This document shows positions 1-5,754 of a DNA stretch of 7,169 nucleotides, piece after piece. Both the position numbers and the translations under genes were made by a program. The first letter of the stretch is position 1, and each line of letters opens with the position of its first letter. The DNA is from Acidimicrobiaceae bacterium. Lineage in GTDB: Bacteria > Actinomycetota > Acidimicrobiia > Acidimicrobiales > MedAcidi-G1. The notes under the pieces are model-generated. The model had not been told where the DNA came from. It worked only from the letters and a program-made list of their open reading frames with translations, and did no database searches. Location: contig PBUO01000120.1 in the NCBI GenBank assembly GCA_002727895.1, positions 1 through 7,169 of the forward strand, read 5' to 3'.

Positions 1-1353
1 CCGCTGGAGCTCGACGAGCACGTTCTCAAGAGCCGCCGTGGCCGCGAGCGCCGGGGACGGCCCATCGGCCGCTACCTGATGTGCGTCAGCGTCAGCGACG
101 GGGTGACACAGATCGCGGTGATGGAGGGACGGCAGCTCATAGAGCACTACCTGTCCCGCCCGGCCGACGACGTCAGCGAGATCCACGGCAACGTCTACCT
201 GGCCAAGGTGCAGAACGTCCTGCCAGGTATGGAGGCCGCCTTCGTTGACATTGGCACGCCCAAGAACGCTGTGCTGTATCGGGGCGACGTTCACTACGAC
301 GACTCCGACTTCGAGGGCAAGGGTCGGCCCCGAATCGAACAGGTGCTGAAGGCTAAGCAGACCATCCTCGCCCAGGTGACCAAGAACCCGATCGCCCACA
401 AGGGCGCCCGCCTCACCCAGGAGGTCTCGTTGCCGGGACGGTTCGTGGTGCTGGTCCCCAACAGCTCCACCTACGGCATCTCCAAGCGCCTCCCAGACTC
501 GGAGCGCAAGCGCCTGCGCAACATCCTCGACCGGGTCAAGCCCAAACAGCACGGGATCATCGTGCGCACGGCAGCCGAGAACATCACCAAGGAGGAGATC
601 GAGCGGGACGTCCGCCGGCTTCTCGGCCAGTGGGACGAGATCGAGGCCCTGGCCGGCCGCTCCCAGGCCCCGAATCTGCTCTACCGGGAGCCCGAGATGG
701 CGTTCCGGTTCATCCGCGAGGAGTTCAATAAGGACTTCCGGGGCGTGGTCATCGACGACGCGGACATGTGCGAGAAGGTCCGCACCTACGTGGAGAGCGT
801 CAACCCGGCGCTGGTGGACCGCATCTCTTACCACGACCCGGAAACCGAGTCGCTGCCGCTGTTCGAGCGGCACCACGTCCATGAGCAGCTCCGCAAGGCA
901 TTGGACAGGAAGGTCTGGCTGCCGTCGGGCGGGTCGCTGATCATCGAGCACACCGAGGCGCTGACCGTCGTCGACGTGAACACCGGCAAGAACGTGGGCC
1001 GGTCCAGCCTTGAGGAGACGGTGTTCCGTAACAACCTGGAGGCGGCCGAGGAGATTGCCCGCCAGCTCCGGCTGCGCGACATCGGCGGCATCATCGTCAT
1101 CGACTTCGTGGACATGGAGGTCAAGGCCAACCGCGAGGCCGTGGCCACCACGCTCCGGGACGCCCTCGCCCGGGACAAGACTCGGACTCAGGTGTTCGAC
1201 ATCAGCGAGTTGGGCCTAGTTGAGATGACCCGCAAGCGGATCGGCGAGGGTTTGCTGGAGTCGTTTGCCAACGCCTGTGAGGACTGCGGTGGCCGTGGCG
1301 TGAACCTCGACGACGATCTACTGGCCGGTTCCGGCCGGGCGGGACGCCGCTAG
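1..1353 (+). CDS. rne: Ribonuclease E/G family endoribonuclease (5' end missing)
   Basis: Endoribonuclease of the RNase E/G family, which processes rRNA and starts mRNA decay in the cytoplasm. The frame is open from base 1 with an Arg-rich lead-in (RRGRERRGRPIGRYLMCV), typical of actinobacterial members, so the true start lies left of the window and the Met codon at 79 is probably internal. Numbered from that Met, the S1 RNA-binding domain covers about residues 31-120, the probable 5'-phosphate sensor is R163-T164, and the metal ligands are D299 (VVDVNTGKN) and D342 (IVIDFVDM). Their 43-residue spacing equals that of D303/D346 in E. coli. The Zn-link is C400-x-x-C403, again at the E. coli spacing. 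The protein stops 21 residues after the Zn-link, so there is no C-terminal degradosome scaffold and it could equally be called RNase G (rng). It lies directly upstream of rplU-rpmA, a common actinobacterial order. The family call is very secure; E versus G is not. Confidence 0.96.
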   Translation, partial: PLELDEHVLKSRRGRERRGRPIGRYLMCVSVSDGVTQIAVMEGRQLIEHYLSRPADDVSEIHGNVYLAKVQNVLPGMEAAFVDIGTPKNAVLYRGDVHYDDSDFEGKGRPRIEQVLKAKQTILAQVTKNPIAHKGARLTQEVSLPGRFVVLVPNSSTYGISKRLPDSERKRLRNILDRVKPKQHGIIVRTAAENITKEEIERDVRRLLGQWDEIEALAGRSQAPNLLYREPEMAFRFIREEFNKDFRGVVIDDADMCEKVRTYVESVNPALVDRISYHDPETESLPLFERHHVHEQLRKALDRKVWLPSGGSLIIEHTEALTVVDVNTGKNVGRSSLEETVFRNNLEAAEEIARQLRLRDIGGIIVIDFVDMEVKANREAVATTLRDALARDKTRTQVFDISELGLVEMTRKRIGEGLLESFANACEDCGGRGVNLDDDLLAGSGRAGRR

Positions 1354-1451
1354 AAGGCCGGGCCGTGGGCGGACCGGGATTCCTGGGCGCCAACGGTCAC
1401 ACCACGGTGCCCGGTGGTGCCGTGGGCGACCACCGGTAGATTGGACGGACT
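1354..1451 (+). other. rne-rplU intergenic region with nested inverted repeats
   Basis: This 98-base gap holds several interlocking inverted repeats. A perfect 8-bp pair is CCGGTGGT (1411-1418) with ACCACCGG (1429-1436). A perfect 6-bp pair is CCACGG (1402-1407) with CCGTGG (1420-1425). The two pairs interleave in the order a-b-a'-b', the topology of an H-type pseudoknot, with connecting loops of 3, 1 and 3 bases. A third stem, GGGCGCC (1385-1391) with GGTGCCC (1406-1412, one G-T wobble), would compete with the 6-bp pair. No T-run follows, so it does not look like an intrinsic terminator. It could be an RNA leader structure, a DNA operator, or chance in GC-rich sequence. Confidence 0.4.
1437..1442 (+). 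promoter_or_regulatory. Possible -10 box for rplU-rpmA
   Basis: TAGATT fits the TAnnnT actinobacterial -10 pattern and lies 9 bases before the rplU ATG, so a transcript from it would be leaderless or nearly so. I see no convincing -35 element; the position where one would sit is occupied by the CCGGTGGT/ACCACCGG dyad. A weak purine-rich stretch, GGACGGA (1443-1449), could alternatively be a poor ribosome binding site on a transcript that starts further upstream. Confidence 0.4.
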
Positions 1452-1760
1452 ATGTACGCAGTGATCGCCACCGGCGGAAAGCAGTACCGGGTCGAGGAGG
1501 GCCAGCGGGTCCTCGTCGAGCGCCTGGGGGCCGTGGACAGCGAGGTCGAGTTGACTCCGGTGATGGTCGTCGACGGCGACGACGTGCTGGCCACACCCGA
1601 GGCCCTTTCCGGTGCCACCGTGTCCGCCCGCATCGTCGGTGATGTCAAAGGTCCGAAGATCCGGGGCTTCACCTACAAGAACAAGAGCAACCAGCGTCGC
1701 CGGTGGGGTCACCGCCAGCACCTGGCCGAGATCGAGATCACCGGGATCGCGAGAGGCTGA
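1452..1760 (+). CDS. rplU: 50S ribosomal protein L21
   Basis: Ribosomal protein L21, a 23S rRNA-binding component of the large subunit. The 102-residue product matches the usual length of about 100-105. It opens with the family's MYAVIATGGKQYRVEEGQ and ends with the conserved basic segment KNKSNQRRRWGHRQHLAEIEI (about residues 76-96), which carries the L21 signature around GHRQ. The ATG at 1452 is fixed by the conserved N-terminus. rpmA follows 4 bases after the stop, so the pair is surely co-transcribed, as in most bacteria. The Shine-Dalgarno sequence is weak, and the upstream dyads may bear on control. There is no sign of truncation or unusual composition. Confidence 0.98.
   Translation: MYAVIATGGKQYRVEEGQRVLVERLGAVDSEVELTPVMVVDGDDVLATPEALSGATVSARIVGDVKGPKIRGFTYKNKSNQRRRWGHRQHLAEIEITGIARG
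1751..1756 (+). promoter_or_regulatory. Ribosome binding site of rpmA
   Basis: GAGAGG lies 8 bases before the ATG at 1765 and overlaps the last codons of rplU. It selects this ATG over upstream in-frame codons that lie inside rplU. Confidence 0.65.
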
Positions 1761-1764
1761 CGAC

Positions 1765-2016
1765 ATGTCAAAGACCAAGGGTGGCGGCTCGACCCGCAAC
1801 GGCCGGGACTCGAACGCACAGCGACTGGGCGTGAAGGTCTACGACGGCGGCTGGGTGAGCGCCGGCAGCATCATCGTGCGGCAGCGGGGCACCAAGTTCC
1901 ACCCGGGATCCAATGTGGGCCGGGGTGGCGACGACACCCTTTTCGCCACCGCCGACGGCACCGTGAAGTTCGGGCGCCGTGGCGGCCGCAAGTTGGTGGA
2001 CATCATCACCGACTGA
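1765..2016 (+). CDS. rpmA: 50S ribosomal protein L27
   Basis: Ribosomal protein L27, whose N-terminal tail reaches the peptidyl transferase centre of the large subunit. The 83-residue product matches the family length of about 82-90. It shows the hallmark GGGSTRNGRDSNAQRLGVK (about residues 6-24), then the beta-barrel core with GSIIVRQRGTKFHPG and a basic C-terminus. The N-terminus MSKTKGGG replaces the more common MAHKKGGG. It has no cleavable extension of the Firmicutes type, so it should need only Met removal. The ATG at 1765 is supported by the conserved N-terminus and by GAGAGG upstream. The same frame is open further upstream, but that stretch is rplU read in another frame. A strong terminator follows. 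Confidence 0.98.
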   Translation: MSKTKGGGSTRNGRDSNAQRLGVKVYDGGWVSAGSIIVRQRGTKFHPGSNVGRGGDDTLFATADGTVKFGRRGGRKLVDIITD

Positions 2017-2031
2017 GCGATTCTTTCCAAC

Positions 2032-2047
2032 GCCACCTGCGGGTGGC
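2032..2047 (+). repeat. Small hairpin downstream of rpmA
   Basis: GCCACC (2032-2037) and GGTGGC (2042-2047) form a perfect 6-bp stem with a 4-base TGCG loop, 16 bases after the rpmA stop. No T-run follows. It stands just before the main terminator hairpin and may act with it or stabilise the mRNA 3' end. Confidence 0.45.
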
Positions 2048-2053
2048 TGGTCG

Positions 2054-2090
2054 CGACGTACCGCCACGGCGGTGCGTCGTTCGGGTTTTT
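2054..2090 (+). terminator. Intrinsic terminator of rplU-rpmA
   Basis: An 11-12 bp stem pairs 2054-2065 (CGACGTACCGCC) with 2068-2079 (GGCGGTGCGTCG), with one T-G wobble and a loop of about 4 bases once the last pair opens. TTCGGG and then five Ts (2086-2090) follow. This is the classic Rho-independent form in the plus direction. On the minus strand the stem is also present, 28 bases beyond the dgt stop, but no T-run follows it, so it would be a weaker terminator for the converging dgt. Confidence 0.8.
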
Positions 2091-2106
2091 GGGACGTGAC
2101 CGCCGA

Positions 2107-3273
2107 CTAGGTGACGTCAAGGCCGGTGGGGAGCCGGTCGGCGTCCAAGCCGAGGAGGCGGATGCCGGCCCGGCAGGCGAAGCGGTCCGTCATACCGCCC
2201 ACGTAACGGACCGCGGCCAGGACCGCGCCGTCTGATCCCGCGACATCCACCGGGTCGTCGTCGGCCGGCAGGTCGTCGGGATGGGCCAGGTAGTGGTCGA
2301 CGAGCGCCCGCAGCAGGTCAAGCACCCGGTCGGCCTGGTTGACTGACGCCGGGCGGAGGTAGATCCGCTCGTAGTCGAAGGTCCGGAAGGCGGCCAGAGC
2401 GTCGGCCACGTCGGCGTCCATGCCGATCCGGCCCGTCCGGACCGAGGCCGACACCACGGCGTCGATGAACGCGGCCAACTGCTCCCGGCGAGTCGCCCCG
2501 CAGCGCTCTAGCACGAGGGCGGGGAGATCGGCCGGGTCGACGATCCCGGTGTAGGCGGCGTCCTCGAAGTCGTGGCAGACGTAGGCGATCCGGTCGGCCC
2601 AACTGACCACCTCACCCTCCGGGGTGGAGGGGGCAGGGCGCGACCACGAGTGGTTCCGGATGCCGTCGAGGGTCTCGGTGCAAAGGTTGAGCGGGGCCAG
2701 GGTGACGTCGGCACCCCACTGGGCGTGGTCGTACCCGCCGTCGACGTAGGGCGACAGGGCATCCTCGCTGGCGTGCCCACCGGGGCCGTGGCCGCAGTCG
2801 TGGCCGAGGGCGATGGCCTCGGCTAGGGGCACGTTCAGGCCGAGGCGGGTGGCGATTGCCCGGGCCACCTGGGCCACCTCGAGGGCGTGGGTGAGGCGGG
2901 ATCGCTGGTGGTCCTCGGGGAACACGAACACCTGGGTCTTGCCGGCCAGGCGACGGAAGGCAGTGGCGTGGAGGATCCGGTCCCGGTCGCGTTCGAAGCA
3001 GGTCCGAAATGGGTCTGGCTCCTCGGCCTCGGCCCGGTCGCCGCCGCCCGAGGCCCGGGTGGCACCCTCGGTGGCGGGCAGTTCCTCACCGGCGTCCCGA
3101 CGGTGTCGGGGATGGTCGGCGACGGGGCCGATGGTGGCGTGGCTGTCGTGGTGGGCCGTTGTCAGGTCTGCCCTACCGGTGACAGCGGCATGGCCCTCCA
3201 TGGTCGACGCCCAGGCGCGTGCCCGGTCGCTGAGCCCGTCCTCAACCGTCGTTCGGCTGCCGTCGTCTGCCAC
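2107..3273 (-). CDS. dgt: Deoxyguanosinetriphosphate triphosphohydrolase-like HD protein
   Basis: Cytoplasmic HD-domain enzyme of the Dgt family, which hydrolyses dNTPs to deoxynucleosides and triphosphate. The 388-residue product has the family signature DPFRTCFERDRDRILHATAF (about 87-106), then RRLAGKTQVF. The metal-binding HD set is H129 (RLTHALEVAQ), H158-D159 (LGHDCGHGPGGH) and D217 (SWADRIAY). H162 and H167 are further conserved histidines. GMTDRFA near residue 340 is also typical. Substrate specificity cannot be read from sequence. The GTG start at 3273 is chosen because TAGTGT lies 6 bases before it; there is no Shine-Dalgarno sequence. Residues 1-85 are low-complexity and His-rich, so an internal start such as Met25 is possible. 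The gene stands alone on the minus strand between rpmA and obg, convergent with the first and divergent from the second. Family call secure; dGTP as the main substrate is inference. Confidence 0.92.
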   Translation of the reverse strand: MADDGSRTTVEDGLSDRARAWASTMEGHAAVTGRADLTTAHHDSHATIGPVADHPRHRRDAGEELPATEGATRASGGGDRAEAEEPDPFRTCFERDRDRILHATAFRRLAGKTQVFVFPEDHQRSRLTHALEVAQVARAIATRLGLNVPLAEAIALGHDCGHGPGGHASEDALSPYVDGGYDHAQWGADVTLAPLNLCTETLDGIRNHSWSRPAPSTPEGEVVSWADRIAYVCHDFEDAAYTGIVDPADLPALVLERCGATRREQLAAFIDAVVSASVRTGRIGMDADVADALAAFRTFDYERIYLRPASVNQADRVLDLLRALVDHYLAHPDDLPADDDPVDVAGSDGAVLAAVRYVGGMTDRFACRAGIRLLGLDADRLPTGLDVT

Positions 3274-3279
3274 CCGGAC

Positions 3280-3285
3280 ACACTA
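3280..3285 (-). promoter_or_regulatory. Possible -10 box of dgt (leaderless)
   Basis: On the minus strand TAGTGT fits TAnnnT and ends 6 bases before the GTG at 3273, so transcription would begin at or next to the start codon. There is no clear -35 element. The lack of a ribosome binding site before the GTG fits a leaderless mRNA, which is common in actinobacteria. Confidence 0.5.
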
Positions 3286-3350
3286 CGGGCGGCCGACCGG
3301 GGCACCGGTGGGAGTCCATCGGGGAGCCCAGCAGGGAACAGCGCCGCCCG

Positions 3351-3356
3351 TAGGCT
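3351..3356 (+). promoter_or_regulatory. Possible -10 box of obg-proB (leaderless)
   Basis: TAGGCT lies 7 bases before the obg ATG at 3364, the spacing expected for a leaderless transcript. No Shine-Dalgarno sequence is visible in the 7 bases between, and no clear -35 element is seen. With the minus-strand box at 3280-3285 it forms a divergent promoter pair inside the 90-base gap 3274-3363. Confidence 0.6.
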
Positions 3357-3363
3357 CGACGGC

Positions 3364-4605
3364 ATGTCCCAGTTCGTCGACGAGTGCGGCCTGAACGTGC
3401 GCGGCGGCGACGGGGGGGCGGGCGCTGTGTCGTTCCGCCGCGAGGCCCACGTACCTAAGGGTGGGCCGGACGGCGGCGACGGCGGTGACGGAGGCAGCGT
3501 CTGGCTGGAGGCCGACCACAACGTGGCCTCCCTGCTGGCCTTCCGGGACCACCCCCACCGGCGGGCGGGCAACGGCACCCACGGGTCGGGCGGGAAGCGC
3601 CACGGGAAGGCTTCGGAGGACATGGTGGTCAAGGTCCCCGAGGGGACCACGGTCCACGACCTGTACGACGGCGAGGTGCTGGCGGACCTGGTCCAGCACG
3701 GCGACCGGTGGCTGGCCGCCGAGGCCGGACGTGGTGGACGGGGCAACGCCAAGTTCCTGACCAACAAGCGGCGGGCCCCGGCCTTTGCCGAACAGGGCGA
3801 GGAGGGCGAGGAGCGGTGGCTGCGACTCGAGTTACGCCTCATGGCCGACGTGGCCCTCGTCGGCTACCCCAACGTGGGCAAGAGCACCCTGATCTCCCGC
3901 ATGTCGGCCGCCCGCCCCAAGATCGCCGACTATCCGTTCACCACGCTGGAGCCGAACCTGGGCGTGGTCCGTCCCGAGGGTCGGCCCGAGTTCGTTGTGG
4001 CCGACATCCCAGGGCTCATCGAGGGGGCCAGCGAGGGGCGGGGCCTTGGCCACCGGTTCCTCCGGCACGTGGAGCGGGCCCGGGTGTTGCTGGTCCTGGT
4101 CGATCTGGCACCCACCGCCCTGGAGGCCCCGGACCGCCAGCTCGAGGTGCTCCTCGGGGAACTGGACGCCTACCAGCCCGACCTGTTGGACCGTCCCCGC
4201 CTGGTAGTCGGGTCGCGAGCGGACGTAGCGCAGGCCGACATGGCCTTCGACGGCGACCGGCTGTCGGCCATCACCGGCGACGGCCTGGATTCGCTGGTCC
4301 ACCGGCTCGCCGATCTGGTCGTGGAGGCCCGGCGGGCGCCACCAGAGCGACCAGCGGCCGTGGTCCACCGTCCCCCGAGCGAGGACGTGGTCGTTGAGCG
4401 GGGGGAGGACGGGAGCTGGGAGGTGCTTGACCGCCGGGTGGCCCGAGTGGCGAATCTGAATGACCTGACCAACCCGGATGCGCTGGACTATCTGCACGAC
4501 CGCCTGAAGCGGATGGGCGTCGACCGGGCTCTGGCCCGGGCCGGTGTCCGGGAGGGCGAGGCGGTCCGGATCGGTCGGCTCGAATTCATCTACGAGGAGG
4601 ATTGA
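3364..4605 (+). CDS. obg: Obg/CgtA GTPase with OCT domain
   Basis: Essential GTPase that associates with the 50S particle and acts in its maturation and in stress signalling. The 413-residue product has the three-domain Gram-positive layout. The Gly-rich Obg fold (about 1-158) starts MSQFVDECGLNVRGGDGGAG and has GGPDGGDGGDGGSV. The G domain (about 160-325) has G1 GYPNVGKS (167-174), G2 in YPFTTLEPN (T193/T194), G3 DIPGLIEGA (214-222) and G5 SAITG (301-305). The OCT domain (about 341-413) ends with VRIGRLEFIY. The expected G4 motif NKxD is SRAD at 284-287: the Asp is kept, Asn and Lys are replaced. The frame is open far upstream, but the conserved N-terminus and the TAGGCT box fix the ATG at 3364. 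Its stop overlaps the proB start by one base, so the two are an operon. The usual L21-L27-Obg run is broken by dgt. Confidence 0.97.
   Translation: MSQFVDECGLNVRGGDGGAGAVSFRREAHVPKGGPDGGDGGDGGSVWLEADHNVASLLAFRDHPHRRAGNGTHGSGGKRHGKASEDMVVKVPEGTTVHDLYDGEVLADLVQHGDRWLAAEAGRGGRGNAKFLTNKRRAPAFAEQGEEGEERWLRLELRLMADVALVGYPNVGKSTLISRMSAARPKIADYPFTTLEPNLGVVRPEGRPEFVVADIPGLIEGASEGRGLGHRFLRHVERARVLLVLVDLAPTALEAPDRQLEVLLGELDAYQPDLLDRPRLVVGSRADVAQADMAFDGDRLSAITGDGLDSLVHRLADLVVEARRAPPERPAAVVHRPPSEDVVVERGEDGSWEVLDRRVARVANLNDLTNPDALDYLHDRLKRMGVDRALARAGVREGEAVRIGRLEFIYEED
4594..4600 (+). promoter_or_regulatory. Ribosome binding site of proB
   Basis: GAGGAGG, inside the last codons of obg, lies 4 bases before the ATG at 4605. 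This favours that ATG over the TTG at 4602, which would leave only one base of spacing. The obg stop TGA and the proB ATG share base 4605, a typical arrangement for translational coupling. Confidence 0.7.
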
Positions 4606-5720
4606 TGATCGGGGGTGATGGCAGCGACACGGCCGTGGTGAAGATCGGGACCTCGTCGATCACCGACGACGAGGGGACGATCGACCGAGCCGCGGTGGGT
4701 CGCCTCTGTGACGGGGTGGCCGGGCTGCGGGGCACCGGTCGTCGAGTGGTCGTGGTGACGTCGGGTGCTATCGCTGCCGGCCTGCCCGAACTGGGCCTGG
4801 GCGGCGATCGACGTCCTCGGGATGCCGTGACACTCCAGGCCGTGTCGGCCGTCGGCCAGGGGGGCCTGATCCGCACCTACCGGGAGGAGTTGGGTCGGCA
4901 CGGGCTGACCGCCGGCCAGGTCCTATTGGCACCCCTGGACTTCTTCGTGCGGGCCCAGTACCTGCACGCCCGGGGCACCCTGATCCGCCTCCTCGAGTTG
5001 GGCGTGGTGCCGGTGGTGAACGAGAACGACGCCATCGCAGACGACGAGATCCGCTTCGGCGACAACGACCGGATCGCCGCCCTGGTGGCCCAACTGGTGG
5101 GTGCCAGCACTCTGGTCCTGTTGACCGACACGCCGGGCCTGCTGACCGCAGACCCGCGGCTCGATGCCGGGGCTTCGCTGATCGAGGAAATCGTGGAGAT
5201 CGACCACGAGCTGGAGGGGCTGGCCGGCTCGTCCGGTTCAGTCCGGGGGAGCGGCGGCATGGCCTCCAAACTGGCTGCGGCGAAGATCGCCAGTTGGTCC
5301 GGCGTGCGGACCGTCATCGCCGACGCGGCCCGGCCCGGCGTCATGGTCGACGCCTGCGACGGGACGCCCGGCGTGGGCACCGTCGTCCACCCGCGGGAGT
5401 CCAGCCTCGGCGCCCGCCGGCTCTGGATTGCCTTCGCCGTCGGCTCGGCCGGTCGGATCACCGTTGACGTGGGTGCCCGGCGGGCGCTTGAGGAACGGCG
5501 AGGGTCACTGCTGCCGGCCGGCGTGGTGGCCGTGGACGGCTCCTACGAGGCCGGAGCGGCGGTCGAGGTCTGCGACCCCTCCGGCACGGTGTTCGCCAAG
5601 GGGATCGTGCGCCACGACTCGGCGCTGCTCCGGGCGCATGCCGGACGACGGACCGGCGACCTGCCCGACGGGATGGCGCACGAGGCCATCCACGCCGACG
5701 ACCTCATCGTCTTGCCCTGA
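4605..5720 (+). CDS. proB: Glutamate 5-kinase
   Basis: Catalyses ATP-dependent phosphorylation of L-glutamate to glutamyl 5-phosphate, the first step of proline synthesis and usually the proline-inhibited one. The 371-residue product is close to the 367 of E. coli ProB. An amino acid kinase domain covers about 8-255: VVKIGTSSIT with K13, TSGA (52-55), PVVNENDAIADDEIRFGDND (about 136-155, glutamate site) and GSGGMASKL (215-223, with nucleotide-contacting K222). A PUA domain follows at about 275-360 (GRITVDVGARRALEERRGSLLPAGV and following), so this is the full kinase-PUA form. The ATG overlaps the obg stop. The usual next gene, proA (glutamyl-phosphate reductase), is absent; a convergent murJ follows after 34 bases, so proA must be elsewhere if the pathway is complete. 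No frameshift is seen. Confidence 0.97.
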   Translation: MIGGDGSDTAVVKIGTSSITDDEGTIDRAAVGRLCDGVAGLRGTGRRVVVVTSGAIAAGLPELGLGGDRRPRDAVTLQAVSAVGQGGLIRTYREELGRHGLTAGQVLLAPLDFFVRAQYLHARGTLIRLLELGVVPVVNENDAIADDEIRFGDNDRIAALVAQLVGASTLVLLTDTPGLLTADPRLDAGASLIEEIVEIDHELEGLAGSSGSVRGSGGMASKLAAAKIASWSGVRTVIADAARPGVMVDACDGTPGVGTVVHPRESSLGARRLWIAFAVGSAGRITVDVGARRALEERRGSLLPAGVVAVDGSYEAGAAVEVCDPSGTVFAKGIVRHDSALLRAHAGRRTGDLPDGMAHEAIHADDLIVLP

Positions 5721-5726
5721 TGGGCG

Positions 5727-5742
5727 GGGGCGGTTCTGCCCC
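5727..5742. terminator. Weak hairpin between convergent proB and murJ
   Basis: GGGGC (5727-5731) pairs with GCCCC (5738-5742), with an extra G-T pair inside that leaves a 4-base loop. It lies in the 34 bases between the two converging stop codons. No T-run follows on either strand, so it may only reduce read-through; termination could be Rho-dependent. Confidence 0.3.
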
Positions 5743-5754
5743 GGTGGATGGGGC

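Noticed and set aside
2887..3363. Upstream in-frame extension of obg on the plus strand
   Set aside because: The frame is open by chance opposite dgt. Obg proteins start with the conserved MSQFVD-type sequence at 3364, and a -10 box lies just before it.
3162..3842. Open frame of about 226 residues on the minus strand across the dgt-obg region
   Set aside because: It overlaps two well-supported genes, has a Pro/Arg/Ser-rich composition typical of GC-rich antisense frames, and shows no recognisable motif.
3832..4497. Open frame of about 221 residues on the minus strand inside obg
   Set aside because: It lies antisense to the conserved G and OCT domains of Obg, has no family resemblance, and is explained by codon bias on the sense strand.
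4602..4604. TTG as an alternative proB start
   Set aside because: It would leave one base after the GAGGAGG site; the ATG at 4605 has better spacing and forms the usual stop-start overlap with obg.
4877..5461. Open frame of about 194 residues antisense to proB
   Set aside because: Fully inside proB, with Ser/Arg/Pro-rich composition and no motif; a GC-driven shadow.
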